Numbered from the stretch's first letter, positions 40,650-50,315 are shown. The stretch is 64,000 bases of DNA from Chloracidobacterium sp. N (GCF_018304765.1 NZ_CP072643.1:930001-994000), one strand, 5' to 3'. Translations and numbers: made by a program. Notes: generated by a model not told the origin, from the letters alone.

Positions 40650-41443
40650 CCGATCTGCTGCACCGCCTGGCGGGGACCGTCCTGCTGCGTCCCTACGTCT
40701 TTGTGTTCCTGCTGGCGTACCTGTTTCTGGCTGTGGCGCGGCTGGGCTGGCTGCGTACCCTGGTCTGGACCGTCACGGCCTATCTCATTGCGTGGGCCTG
40801 TGAATGGAGTTCCATTCACAACGGTTTTCCCTTCGGGCGGTACGACTACATTGACCGCACGAGTGACCGCGAACTGTGGGTGGCGGGCGTGCCTTTTTTT
40901 GATTCGCTGTCCTTTGCCTTTCTTTCCTTCATCAGCTTCGAGGCGGCCGTCATCCTGCGCACGCCGTTGACTTCCTGGCATGTGTCGCCCGATGACGCTC
41001 CGGCGCGGCGGTCATGGCTGACGACCGTCTATGCCGGACTGCTGATGATGTTTCTCGATGTGGTGATTGATCCGGTGACGCTCCAGGGCGAACGGTGGTT
41101 TCTGGGGCAAATCTACGGCTATCCACATGGCGGCCCGCACTTTGGCGTGACGATTGAAAACTATGTCGGGTGGTTTGTGGTCAGCGTGCTCATCACCACA
41201 ACCTTTCGCCTGTGGGAAGCGACGCTGCTGCGGGGTGTCGCGCGGACGGGAACCTTTGCCTTTCCGTTCCAGCACGTTGCCCCGCTGGGGGTCTATTTTG
41301 GCATCTTCGCCTTCAACATTGCCGTCACCTTCTGGATTGGCGAGACGACCATGGGCTGGGCCAGCACCTTCATTGCGTTCCTCATCGGCTGGATGTTCGT
41401 TCAGCACGCCCTCTCACCCTACCGAAGCCGGCCCGGTGAATGA
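40646..41443 (+). CDS. cruF: Carotenoid biosynthesis protein of the CruF family (DUF422)
   Basis: The 265-residue membrane protein has seven or so helices with conserved acidic and glycine-rich loops (CEWSSIHNGFPFGRYDY, MMFLDVVIDPV, FGVTIENYVGWF) characteristic of CruF/DUF422. CruF hydrates the 1',2' double bond of an acyclic carotenoid end. This suits a phototroph making 1'-hydroxy carotenoids. It is coupled to the selenoprotein gene by a four-base overlap, but a functional link is not evident. Conversely, some DUF422 proteins have unknown roles. Confidence 0.78.
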   Translation: MTDLLHRLAGTVLLRPYVFVFLLAYLFLAVARLGWLRTLVWTVTAYLIAWACEWSSIHNGFPFGRYDYIDRTSDRELWVAGVPFFDSLSFAFLSFISFEAAVILRTPLTSWHVSPDDAPARRSWLTTVYAGLLMMFLDVVIDPVTLQGERWFLGQIYGYPHGGPHFGVTIENYVGWFVVSVLITTTFRLWEATLLRGVARTGTFAFPFQHVAPLGVYFGIFAFNIAVTFWIGETTMGWASTFIAFLIGWMFVQHALSPYRSRPGE

Positions 41444-41463
41444 CGGCGGAAACAACAGCCACA

Positions 41464-41516
41464 GAAAAACACCACAGCCCGGCGGGTTCACACACGCCGG
41501 GCCGGGTGGGGAAGTC
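41464..41516 (-). terminator. Probable terminator between cruF and rpsN
   Basis: CCCGGCG (41478-41484) pairs with CGCCGGG (41495-41501), with weaker outer pairing CCAC/GTGG. On the minus strand a T-run (complement of 41464-41468) follows. It would end the rpmE-rpsN transcript. Confidence 0.5.
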
Positions 41517-41566
41517 GGTGCTGGGGAACGTGAGGTCCGGTGGTGGGTTGTGCCGTGTGGCGGAGG

Positions 41567-41872
41567 TTACCAACTGGCCTTTTTGACGCCCGGAATCTCG
41601 CCCCGCAGGGCCAGTTCGCGGAACTTGATGCGCGACAGGCCAAACTTGCGCAGGTAGGCGCGTGGGCGTCCCGTGATGGCGCAGCGGTTGCGAATGCGTA
41701 CCGGGGAGGAGTTGCGCGGCAGGTCTTGGAGCTTGTACAGCGCCGCTTCGCGCTCTTCGTCGGTTGCGTTCGGATTGCGGATGATCGCCTTCAGCGCCGC
41801 CCGCTTTTCGGCATACTTGGCGACAAGGCGCTTGATTTTCTCAGCTTTGGCAATGCGACTTTTCTTGGCCAT
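41567..41872 (-). CDS. rpsN: 30S ribosomal protein S14, zinc-free type
   Basis: The 101-residue length and [28 protein letters not shown] are typical. The N-terminal zinc ribbon cysteines of the short S14 type are absent, so this is the C-minus form. It belongs to the small subunit head. It is 84 bases after rpmE on the same strand. Confidence 0.96.
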   Translation of the reverse strand: MAKKSRIAKAEKIKRLVAKYAEKRAALKAIIRNPNATDEEREAALYKLQDLPRNSSPVRIRNRCAITGRPRAYLRKFGLSRIKFRELALRGEIPGVKKASW

Positions 41873-41956
41873 AACGACTCTCGTGAAATCAGCGATGTTG
41901 GCTCGGCAACCTGCCTTGGCGGGCGGACGCCGCCGCCCTGTCCATCAATTGGTCCG

Positions 41957-42244
41957 TCACTTCGACGCCTTCGCCGCCGGTTTGTCCGCGGCCCCGGTCG
42001 TCTTTTTCCCATAGCGCCGGTTGAAGCGGTCAACGCGCCCGGCAGTGTCCACAAACTTCTGCTTCCCGGTGAAGAACGGATGGGAGGCAGCGGAGATGTC
42101 CAGCATCACCAGCGGGTATTCCTGCCCGTCAATGGTGATGGTCTTGTTGGTTCTGACCGTCGAACGGATGATGTAGTTGACGTCGGCGGAGTCGTCCCGG
42201 AACACGACGGGACGGTAGTTTTCGGGATGGATGCCTTTTTTCAC
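41957..42244 (-). CDS. rpmE2: 50S ribosomal protein L31 type B (zinc-free)
   Basis: The 95-residue protein has MKKGIHPENYRPVVF, SAASHPFFTG and VDTAGRVDRFNRRYG. It lacks the CxxC pair of zinc L31, so it is the B type. The start is a GTG with AAGG six bases ahead. Together with S14 of the same zinc-free class it forms a two-gene set often placed under Zur control in other bacteria; no Zur box was recognised here. Confidence 0.94.
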   Translation of the reverse strand: MKKGIHPENYRPVVFRDDSADVNYIIRSTVRTNKTITIDGQEYPLVMLDISAASHPFFTGKQKFVDTAGRVDRFNRRYGKKTTGAADKPAAKASK

Positions 42245-42471
42245 TGCTCACCTTCCTGCCAGACGGGCGCCGGATGCCATGCCATCTTCACTGGACGCCC
42301 CGTTTGGTCTTGCACAAACTCACCGGCTGAGACGCGCCGGGCCGAAGCCAAAGCGAAACCGCAATCCTACACGGAAATGCTGCCCTTCGCCAAGCGCAAA
42401 TTTCAGAAAGGATGTATCCCAACCGCCCGGAAGCGGCCTGTGCGCCGGTAGCGGACGGGGGGACGTTGCCT

Positions 42472-43179
42472 ATGTCACTTCAGGAACATGTCATTGTCAT
42501 TGCCGGCGGCACCGGCGGGTTGGGGCCGGCCGTCGTGCAGTCCTGCCTGCGCGCCGGGGCCGTGGTTGTGGTGAGTCATCGCGGACGCATCGCCGCGGAT
42601 GAATGGCGGTCCCGGTTTGGAGCTGCGGACGGGCAGCTTGCGTTTGTGTCAGCCGACCTGACGGATGAAACCAGTGTCCCGGCGCTGGCTGACCACGCCA
42701 TACAGCAGTACGGCCGACTCGACGGCTGGCTCAATCTGGTCGGCGGCTATGCCGGGGGGACGCCCGTCGCCGACCTCGGACTGGCGGAGTTTGAAGCCAT
42801 GCTGACGCTCAACCTGCGGACGGCCTTTCTGGGCAGCCGGGCCGCCTTCCGCGCCATGCAACCGCGCCGCCGGGGAAGCATCGTCAATGTCTCCTCGCTG
42901 GGGGCGCTGCGCGGCACGGCCGGACATGCCGGCTATGCTGCCGCCAAAGCCGCCGTCATCCGTCTGACGGAAACCCTGGCGGCGGAGGGTGCGCCCTACG
43001 GGATTCGGGCCAACGTCGTCCTGCCCGGCATGATTGACACGCCGGCCAACCGGGCGGCGATGCCGGGGGCGGACCGCGCCACGTGGGTTGCACCGGAAGA
43101 CATTGCCGCCGTGCTGGTGTTTCTGTTGTCCGATGCCGCCCGGGCCGTCAGTGGCACCAGCCTTCCGGTGGGGGGCTGA
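42472..43179 (+). CDS. SDR family oxidoreductase
   Basis: The 235-residue Rossmann protein has GGTGGLGPAV near the N terminus, the catalytic Ser in VNVSSLGA and YAAAK with the Tyr and Lys. Cofactor and substrate are not predictable. The start at 42472 (MSLQEHV) gives the fold immediately. It is divergent from rpmE2. Confidence 0.9.
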   Translation: MSLQEHVIVIAGGTGGLGPAVVQSCLRAGAVVVVSHRGRIAADEWRSRFGAADGQLAFVSADLTDETSVPALADHAIQQYGRLDGWLNLVGGYAGGTPVADLGLAEFEAMLTLNLRTAFLGSRAAFRAMQPRRRGSIVNVSSLGALRGTAGHAGYAAAKAAVIRLTETLAAEGAPYGIRANVVLPGMIDTPANRAAMPGADRATWVAPEDIAAVLVFLLSDAARAVSGTSLPVGG

Positions 43180-43246
43180 AAACCGGCCGGCTGGCGGCGG
43201 CGGCGCACCCGGCATTCGTGCTGCCGGCGTGACCGGGCTGGTCCGG

Positions 43247-43714
43247 TCAGGGCTGGTCCGGCTGGGGTTGGTCTTCGGCCGTGAAGTCGTACTCGACCGG
43301 AATTTCCGAGGCGACGAGGTTCCACGCCTGAAAGGACTTCATCATCGCCATGACGAGGCTCATGTTGCCCTCGATTTTGTAGTCCGGCGATGACAGCGCC
43401 CGTTGCACGGTGATTTCGCCCCGGTTGAGTCGGGCCGCCTTGTCGTAGGTCATGGTGGTGCGGGACACGAAGTTGGCGCTGAAGGGTTCTTCCCGCAGTG
43501 CCTGCCACGGGCTGGGGTGGTCTTCATACTTCCATTCGATGGCCTTGCCTTGTTTGAACGTCCACTGTGTCCGCCGGTCCCGGCCGTCCGGGCCGTCATA
43601 GACCCGAAAGACGAACGTGCCGTTGAGTTTTTTGCCATCTGCCAGAAAGCGCGGGTCGGTCTCCATCCGCCGCGCCATTTCATCGAGCCATGCCTTGGAA
43701 TAGAACTTGATCAT
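43247..43714 (-). CDS. SCP2 sterol-binding-like domain protein
   Basis: The 155-residue soluble protein has the beta-rich pattern and ALSSPDYKIEGNMSLVMAMMKSF near the end, resembling SCP2-type lipid-binding proteins. AGGA lies six bases ahead of the ATG. The ligand is unknown. It converges with the SDR gene and is divergent from the ATP-grasp-like gene. Confidence 0.65.
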   Translation of the reverse strand: MIKFYSKAWLDEMARRMETDPRFLADGKKLNGTFVFRVYDGPDGRDRRTQWTFKQGKAIEWKYEDHPSPWQALREEPFSANFVSRTTMTYDKAARLNRGEITVQRALSSPDYKIEGNMSLVMAMMKSFQAWNLVASEIPVEYDFTAEDQPQPDQP

Positions 43715-43802
43715 AATGCTTCCTGAAGGAACTGGGGTCCGGGGGAGATTAACGCACAGTCATTCACCGGGTGCGTTGGCGTCAAGCCCTGACAAGGACG
43801 CC

Positions 43803-44795
43803 ATGGGGGACGTTCCGGGTGAACCGCGCCTGTGGTACGTCAACACCGATTTTGAGGCCGAACTGGCGGCTCTGTCGCAGGGGCGGCGCTACGTCCCGAC
43901 CGGACGCTTTGCGGCGCGCAACCGGGTGATCGCCTACAACCTGCTGAAATACCTGCTTCGGCCCGGTGATGCCCTGCTGACGCCCGACGCCTGGCGGACA
44001 TCGTTGGAGGACGTGGCCGCCCGGCGGGGCATCGCCCTGCTGCCGCTGGAAAGCACGCAGGAGGCGTCCACCTACCACTTCACGCCCTGGGGCTGGACGC
44101 CCACGGCGCTGGCCGTTGGAGTGCGCGCTGGCGCGCGGCTGTCACCGCCGCCACTGAACAGCGTGGCGCGGGTCAACTCGAAAGTCTACAGCCACAGTCT
44201 GGAAGTCGAACTCGCTGTAGCCGATGAACGGGCGCGGCTGGTGGCGTCCGAGGCGGAACTCGTGGCGCATGTGGCGCAGGCCTGTCCGCAGGCAGAAGCC
44301 AAATGGGTCATCAAGCATCCCTACGGGGTTGCCGCCCGCGAGCGGGTGCTGGGGCGCGGGCCCGTGGTGTCGCCACCGGCCGCCGCCTGGTGTCGCCGGC
44401 GCTTTGCCGAAGGGCTGCCGCTGCTGTTTGAGCCCTGGTATGACGTGCGGCAGGAATACGGACTGTGTGGCTTCCTTGACCCGGAGGGCGACCTGCGGCT
44501 GCTGGGCGTCAGCCGGCCTGTCACCAACGGGGCTGGCGTGCTTGTCGGCTATGAACTGGAAGCGGCATCGCTGCCGGCTTCGGTGCTGTCTCTGGGAAGA
44601 CAGGTCGGTGCGCGCCTGGCCGCGGAGAGCTACCGCGGCCCGTGGGGAATGGATGTTCTTGAACACTCCCAGGGGTGGCGCTGCCTTCTGGAAATCAATG
44701 CCCGCTGGACCGTTGGCTTTCTGGCTCTGGGGGCTATGGCACAGACCGCACAAGGCATTGGACGCTGGGCGCTGGAGCTGCCGCCCGGCGCCTGA
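43803..44795 (+). CDS. ATP-grasp-like protein of unknown function
   Basis: The 330-residue protein has WVIKHPYGVAARERVLGRG and a C-terminal GPWGMDVLEH followed by CLLEINARWTVG, the kind of Lys and Glu-Asn pair used by ATP-grasp ligases for ATP and magnesium. The N-terminal third has no recognised domain. AAGGA lies four bases before the ATG at 43803; the frame is open upstream but would cross into the divergent gene. It stands directly upstream of bchH, though separated by 249 bases. The reaction cannot be told. Confidence 0.6.
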   Translation: MGDVPGEPRLWYVNTDFEAELAALSQGRRYVPTGRFAARNRVIAYNLLKYLLRPGDALLTPDAWRTSLEDVAARRGIALLPLESTQEASTYHFTPWGWTPTALAVGVRAGARLSPPPLNSVARVNSKVYSHSLEVELAVADERARLVASEAELVAHVAQACPQAEAKWVIKHPYGVAARERVLGRGPVVSPPAAAWCRRRFAEGLPLLFEPWYDVRQEYGLCGFLDPEGDLRLLGVSRPVTNGAGVLVGYELEAASLPASVLSLGRQVGARLAAESYRGPWGMDVLEHSQGWRCLLEINARWTVGFLALGAMAQTAQGIGRWALELPPGA

Positions 44796-44801
44796 CGCCG
44801 T

Positions 44802-44835
44802 GCGTTCCGGGCCTGCGCTGCGCGTTCCGGGCCTG
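44802..44835. repeat. 14-bp direct repeat with 20-bp period upstream of bchH
   Basis: GCGTTCCGGGCCTG occurs at 44802-44815 and again at 44822-44835, about two helical turns apart, in the 249-base region before bchH. The spacing would suit a dimeric regulator binding one face of the DNA. Confidence 0.6.
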
Positions 44836-44861
44836 ATACGGAAAAACTTCAAAGAATTTTT

Positions 44862-44888
44862 TTGCGATGCCATAAACCGTTCTATAGC
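44862..44888 (+). promoter_or_regulatory. Possible sigma-70-type promoter of the bch cluster
   Basis: TTGCGA and TATAGC are separated by 15 bases, a short spacing, in a locally AT-rich stretch 27 bases after the direct repeats. Start of bchH is 157 bases further on. Only a candidate. Confidence 0.3.
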
Positions 44889-45044
44889 TTGGTTTCAGGC
44901 TCACCCAGTCCCTCACAGCCTTCCCCCCTCACCTGCCTGCTGGAAGGTGTGCGTCCCCGAATCGCGTGAGTCCCATCCGAGGCGTGTCCTGCCGGGAAAG
45001 TCGGCGGTGCGCTTGCTTTGGGTTTCAGAAGAGCGTTTTCGGGT

Positions 45045-48000
45045 ATGAAGTTTCTTTTCATCGCACTCGATGGACAGGCCGATCTGGCCCTTGCTGTTGC
45101 TGCGGCGCGGGTCCGTGAGCAGCACGGCGTCAATCTCCAGGTGGCCTTTCACATTGCAGCCGAACTTGACCGGGCTGAGGCCATTGAAAAGCTCCGCGCC
45201 GACGCGGCGGAAGCCGACCTGGTGTTTGTCGTCCACCAGTTTGACGACGAAAAAATTGCCCTTATCCGGGAGTTGCTCCACCGCCATGCCGCCCGCTACC
45301 AGGCTGTCATCTGCGTGATGTGCGCGCCGTCGCTGATTCGGGAGACGCGCCTGGGACGCTTCGTGCTGGCCAAAAAGGATGAAGGCGAAACGCCGTGGTA
45401 TTCGCCGCTGCGCATGATCCGGGCCGTCAAGGATTCCTTCAAAAAGGACGACGCCCCGACCGCCGAACCCAAGGCGGCCCAGCCGCCGGGACGCACCATG
45501 CTCACCATGCTCAAGAATGCCGGGAAGATTATGAAGTACATCCCCGGCACGGCGCAGGACATTCACGCCTACATGATGAGCATCCAGTACTGGCTCAACG
45601 CCTCGGCTGACAATCTGGAGCAGTTTCTGCTGTTTTTGCTGACGCGCTACACGGAAGCTTACCGTGGGCGCTTCAACCCGAAGCCGCCGGTTGAATACCC
45701 CGATGTGGGGCTGTTTCACCCCCGTGAAGGGCGCATTGTCGAATCCATCAGGGAACTGCGGACGCACGTCCCGTCGCGGCCGAATGCTCCTACGATTGGC
45801 GTGCTGATGTTGCGGTCCTATCTGCTGTCGGGCAACCGGGCGCACTATGCGGCCGTCATCGAAGCCCTTGAACAGCGTGGCGCGAATGTCATTCCGGCCT
45901 ATGCCTTTGGGTTGGACGGCCGGCCGGCGGTGGAAAAATACTTCCTCGAACGCGGCCGCCCGGTGGTGGATGCCGTGCTGTCACTGACCGGGTTTTCTCT
46001 CGTCGGCGGGCCGGCCTACAACGACGCCCTGGCGGCCGAGCGGCTGCTGAAGCAGCTTGACGTGCCCTACATCTGCGCGCCCTCGCTGGAGTTTCAGACC
46101 ATCGAGGAGTGGCTCTCCGACACTCAGGGACTGAACCGCCTTCAGGCAACGCTGATGGTCTCCATTCCAGAGCTGGACGGGACGACCGATCAGATTGTCT
46201 TTGCCGGCAAGTCCGGGAACTCGCGCCTGCTGGAACCCATCCCGGATCGGGTCGAGCGTCTGGTTGGGCGGGTTATGGCGCGGGTCCGGTTGCGCCGCCT
46301 GCCGCCGGCCAAACGGCGCGTTGCCATCGTGCTGTTCAACTTTCCGCCGAGCCAGGGCAACGTTGGCACGGCGGCCTACCTTGATGTGTGGACAAGCCTG
46401 CACCGCCTGCTCGGCAAAATGCAGCAGGCTGGCTACCACCTCACCGACGTGCCGGCCACGGTGGACGAATTGCGCGACAGCATCGTTCACGGCAATGCCG
46501 TCCAGTACGGCCAGCCGGCCAACGTCTGTGACCTGTTTCCACGGCTGGAATACGAGCGGCTCGTGCCGATCTACCGCGAAATCGAGCGGTCGTGGGGACC
46601 CTCGCCAGGTGAAAAGAACGTCTATGGCGGCGACTTCGCCATCATGGGACGGGTGTTTGGCAACGTCGGGGTGTTTGTCCAGCCGAGTTTTGGCTTCGAG
46701 GATGACCCGATGCGCCTGCTGTTTTCGGAGGACGCCACGCCCAACCACGGTTTTACCGCCTTTTATGCGTATCTCAACCGGACGTGGGGGGCGGATGTGC
46801 TGCTCCACTTCGGAACGCACGGGGCGACGGAGTTCATGCCCGGCAAGCAGGTTGGGTTGAGCCAGTTCTGCTGGAGCGACCGGCTCATTGGCGACCAGCC
46901 CAACGTCTATGCCTACTGCGCCAACAACCCGTCGGAGGGTCTCATTGCGAAGCGCCGGGGCTACGCGATGCTGGTGAGCTACCTCAGCCCGCCCATCGAG
47001 GCGGCCGGTCTCTACAAGGAATTCGTGACGCTCAAGGAAACCATGGACGGTTTCCGCAATGAACCGACCCGGCGCGAAGCCTACATCCCGGCCATCGTCG
47101 AAAAGGCCAAAGAACTCAACCTGCTCGACCACGACTTCACCCCCGACGAACTGACGACCGAGCGCTTCCAGAAGCTTTATGCCGACCTGCTGGAACTGGA
47201 ATACAGCCTCATTCCGACGGGGCTGCACACGATGGATGACGGCCTCGACAGCCAGGAACTCGTCGGGATGCTGCGCGTCGTGGCGGATTTTCCGGTTGCG
47301 GGGCAGCACCTGCCAAGCCTGACCAAAACCGTCCTGGCCCACTGGGCCGATCTGAACGGGAAGTCCGCCGCCGGAAAGACCGGGACGGACGATGCGCTGG
47401 CGACCTTTTCACAAAACGTTGAGCTGGAGCGGCAGGCGCGGCATTTCATCGGCGAGGCCATTCTGGAAATGCACCAGAAGCGTTCGGCCAGCGCCGGGGC
47501 GAGCCACCTGGCCAAACTCTGCCGCGCCAGGCGGAGTCTCTTTGACGCACACTTTGCGTTTCTGTTTGACCTGCACGAAAAACTCCGCACCAACGCCGAA
47601 CTCGATGCCATTCTGCGGGCCCTGGACGGGCGCTACATTGCGCCGGTGGCGGGCGGGGATGTCGTGCGTGATCCCAGCATTCTTCCGACCGGGCGCAACC
47701 TGCATGCCATTGACCCGTACCGCATGCCGACCTATGCCGCAACGCGCGAAGCCCAGAAGTCCGTGGAGCAGCTTCTTGAGCGGTATGCGCGGGAGCACGG
47801 CGGCGCACTGCCGCGCAGCGTGGCGCTCGTGCTGTGGGGCACCGACAACCTGAAAAGTGGCGGCGTGGGCGTGGCCCAGGCCCTGTGGCTGCTGGGGGCG
47901 CGGGCCGTGGCCGACGAGATGGGACGCATTGCCAACGTCGAACTCCTCCCGCTGGCCGAGTTGGGACGGCCCCGGATTGATGTGGTGCTGACGCTGTCCG

Positions 48001-48878
48001 GCATCTTCCGGGATGTCCTGCCGCAGCAGATGCGGCTGCTTGACCGTGCCGTGCGCCTGGCGGCCCAGGCGGATGAGCCGGAGGCGCAAAACTTCATCCG
48101 CGCCCACGTGCAGGAAATGCTGCGGCAGGGCGTGGCCTGGGAAGATGCCGTCCGGCGGATTTTCTCGAATGCCGCCGGCAGCTACGGGGCCAATGTCAAC
48201 CATCTGGTGGATTCGTCCACGTGGGAAAACGACGGTGAAATTGCCCAGACGTTCCTTTCACGCAAGGGCTTTGCCTACGACCCGAACGGGCAGTTTGTCG
48301 AGGCCCGGGCCGACTACGAACGGGTTCTGGGGGGCGTCACGCTGGCGTTTCAGAACGTGGATTCCACTGAAATGAACATCACCGATATTGACCACTACTA
48401 CGAGTACCTGGGCGGTGTCACCAGCGCCGTCAAGCACCTGCGGGGCGATGGTGCCGCGCCGGCCGTGATGCTGGCTGATGCGACCGGAGCCGAAGCCAAG
48501 GTGCGCAGTCTCGAAGAAACGGTCCGGCTCGAATCCCGCACCAAGCTGCTCAATCCCAAGTGGTACGAAGCCATGCTGGAGAACGGCTACGCCGGTGTGA
48601 GCCAGATCGAACGGCAGGTTTCCAACACTTTTGGCTGGAGCGCGACCTGCCAGGCCGTGGATGACTGGGTGTATGACGGCGTGGCGCAGACCTACGTGCT
48701 TGACGAAGCCATGCGTGCGCGGTTGCAGCGCCTCAACCCCAGCAGTCTGTCGAAGTTGACCCGCCGGCTGCTCGAAGCCCATGGGCGGGGGCTGTGGAAA
48801 ACAGACGAGGCGACGCTTGAACAGTTGCGTGAAGCCTACGCCCAGATGGAAGACGCACTGGAAAACGTGACTTTGTGA
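45045..48878 (+). CDS. bchH: Magnesium chelatase subunit H (protoporphyrin IX)
   Basis: The 1277-residue length and sequence fit BchH. The family core segments HFGTHGATEFMPGKQVG, GDQPNVYAYCANNPSEG and DVVLTLSGIFRDVLPQQ are present. It binds protoporphyrin IX and, with the ATPase subunits BchI and BchD (not in this window), inserts magnesium, committing it to bacteriochlorophyll. The start at 45045 matches the conserved beginning. It opens a plus-strand run ending at 56859. Confidence 0.96.
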   Translation: MKFLFIALDGQADLALAVAAARVREQHGVNLQVAFHIAAELDRAEAIEKLRADAAEADLVFVVHQFDDEKIALIRELLHRHAARYQAVICVMCAPSLIRETRLGRFVLAKKDEGETPWYSPLRMIRAVKDSFKKDDAPTAEPKAAQPPGRTMLTMLKNAGKIMKYIPGTAQDIHAYMMSIQYWLNASADNLEQFLLFLLTRYTEAYRGRFNPKPPVEYPDVGLFHPREGRIVESIRELRTHVPSRPNAPTIGVLMLRSYLLSGNRAHYAAVIEALEQRGANVIPAYAFGLDGRPAVEKYFLERGRPVVDAVLSLTGFSLVGGPAYNDALAAERLLKQLDVPYICAPSLEFQTIEEWLSDTQGLNRLQATLMVSIPELDGTTDQIVFAGKSGNSRLLEPIPDRVERLVGRVMARVRLRRLPPAKRRVAIVLFNFPPSQGNVGTAAYLDVWTSLHRLLGKMQQAGYHLTDVPATVDELRDSIVHGNAVQYGQPANVCDLFPRLEYERLVPIYREIERSWGPSPGEKNVYGGDFAIMGRVFGNVGVFVQPSFGFEDDPMRLLFSEDATPNHGFTAFYAYLNRTWGADVLLHFGTHGATEFMPGKQVGLSQFCWSDRLIGDQPNVYAYCANNPSEGLIAKRRGYAMLVSYLSPPIEAAGLYKEFVTLKETMDGFRNEPTRREAYIPAIVEKAKELNLLDHDFTPDELTTERFQKLYADLLELEYSLIPTGLHTMDDGLDSQELVGMLRVVADFPVAGQHLPSLTKTVLAHWADLNGKSAAGKTGTDDALATFSQNVELERQARHFIGEAILEMHQKRSASAGASHLAKLCRARRSLFDAHFAFLFDLHEKLRTNAELDAILRALDGRYIAPVAGGDVVRDPSILPTGRNLHAIDPYRMPTYAATREAQKSVEQLLERYAREHGGALPRSVALVLWGTDNLKSGGVGVAQALWLLGARAVADEMGRIANVELLPLAELGRPRIDVVLTLSGIFRDVLPQQMRLLDRAVRLAAQADEPEAQNFIRAHVQEMLRQGVAWEDAVRRIFSNAAGSYGANVNHLVDSSTWENDGEIAQTFLSRKGFAYDPNGQFVEARADYERVLGGVTLAFQNVDSTEMNITDIDHYYEYLGGVTSAVKHLRGDGAAPAVMLADATGAEAKVRSLEETVRLESRTKLLNPKWYEAMLENGYAGVSQIERQVSNTFGWSATCQAVDDWVYDGVAQTYVLDEAMRARLQRLNPSSLSKLTRRLLEAHGRGLWKTDEATLEQLREAYAQMEDALENVTL

Positions 48879-48921
48879 TCCCCAAGCCCTTATCCGGGAA
48901 GTACCCCCCAAGTGAACTGCC

Positions 48922-50229
48922 ATGAAGTTTGTACTCGTTGGCCTCAATCATCACACGGCGCCCATTGCGGTCCGCGAACGCTTTGCTTTCAGCAAGCACT
49001 ACCTGCCTGAAGCCCTCAACCTGTTCGTGGATGGACAAAACATCTGCGAAGGGATGATTCTCTCCACCTGCAACCGGGTTGAACTGCTGGGTGTGACGCC
49101 ATACGAAGGAACCCAGGGCATCGCCTGCGTCAAAAACTTCCTCAAGGCCATTCATCAGAAGTGCGACAGTTACGACGAGCACCTGTACTACTACACCGAC
49201 CAGGATGTGGTACGGCACGTCTTCCGGGTGGCGTCGAGCCTGGACTCCATGATCATCGGCGAGCCGCAGATTCTGGGACAAGTCAAGGACGCCTACGCCA
49301 CGGCGCAGTCACTGAACAAGACCGGGACGCTCATCAACAAGCTGATGCACAAGGCGTTCAGCGTTGCCAAGCGGGTCCGCACGGAGACGAAAATCGGCGC
49401 CAACGCCATTTCGGTCAGTTACGCCGCCGTCGAGCTGGCGCGGCGTATTTTCACCAGTCTTGAAGGGCAGACCGTCATGCTGGTCGGCGCCGGGGAGATG
49501 GCCGAGCTGGCTGCCACCCATCTGATGAGCGCCGGAGCGAGCCACATCGTCGTGGCCAGCCGGTCCTTCGACAAAGCCGTTCAGTTGGCCACCAAGTTCA
49601 ATGGCTCGGCCGTGATTTTCGACCGCTTTCGGGAGCGGTTGCCGGAAGCCGACATCCTCATCTTTGCCACGGCGGCCCCGCACTTCGTTGTGCGTGTGGC
49701 CGACGTGGCGGCGGCGATGGAGCGGCGGCGGCACCGCCCGATGTTCATCATTGACATTTCCGTGCCGCGCAACGTGGACCCGTCCATCAACGACCTGGAG
49801 CAGGTCTTTGTGTATGACGTGGATGACCTTCAGGCCGTGGTTGAAAGCAACCTGCGCGAGCGGAAACAGGAAGCCGAACGGGCCAGTCGCATTGTCGAGG
49901 AGGAAGTCGCGGCCTTTGTGGCCGAATGGCGCAGCATGGCCGCTGCCCCCTTCATTGCCGCGCTCAATGCGCACCTTGTGGAGATGGCCCAGGCCGAATA
50001 TGAGCGCCATCGCAAGCGCATTGACCGGCTGGGCGGGATGTCTCCCGAAGTCGAGCGGTACGTGCGCGAGGTCATCATCACCTCGATTCTGCGCAAATTC
50101 GCCCATCCGCTCATCGAGAACATCCGCGAAGCCGCCGCGCAGGGCGAGCAGAGCCGGCTGTGTGAAACCTTCGGGCTGGAAGTGCGGGTTGGCGCTCAAC
50201 AGCAGGTGCGCCTGGCGCGTTCGGCCTGA
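48922..50229 (+). CDS. hemA: Glutamyl-tRNA reductase
   Basis: The 435-residue protein has the catalytic Cys50 in LSTCNRVE, SSLDSMIIGEPQILGQVK, the NADPH-binding VMLVGAGEMAEL and the C-terminal dimerisation helix. It makes glutamate-1-semialdehyde, the first step of the C5 tetrapyrrole pathway. Placement between bchH and bchL ties precursor supply to pigment synthesis. Confidence 0.97.
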   Translation: MKFVLVGLNHHTAPIAVRERFAFSKHYLPEALNLFVDGQNICEGMILSTCNRVELLGVTPYEGTQGIACVKNFLKAIHQKCDSYDEHLYYYTDQDVVRHVFRVASSLDSMIIGEPQILGQVKDAYATAQSLNKTGTLINKLMHKAFSVAKRVRTETKIGANAISVSYAAVELARRIFTSLEGQTVMLVGAGEMAELAATHLMSAGASHIVVASRSFDKAVQLATKFNGSAVIFDRFRERLPEADILIFATAAPHFVVRVADVAAAMERRRHRPMFIIDISVPRNVDPSINDLEQVFVYDVDDLQAVVESNLRERKQEAERASRIVEEEVAAFVAEWRSMAAAPFIAALNAHLVEMAQAEYERHRKRIDRLGGMSPEVERYVREVIITSILRKFAHPLIENIREAAAQGEQSRLCETFGLEVRVGAQQQVRLARSA

Positions 50230-50246
50230 AGTGACTCCGTGATGGA

Positions 50247-50297
50247 GGGTTGGAACCGGCCCTTCGTCCCCTGACCAGTTTTCATCCATTCCAACCC
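50247..50297 (+). other. 9-bp inverted repeat between hemA and bchL
   Basis: GGGTTGGAA (50247-50255) and TTCCAACCC (50289-50297) can pair around a 33-base loop. The structure ends 18 bases before the bchL start, next to its GGTGAGG ribosome site, so it could influence bchL translation or mRNA processing. Confidence 0.5.
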
Positions 50298-50315
50298 CAG
50301 GTGAGGTACTGATTC

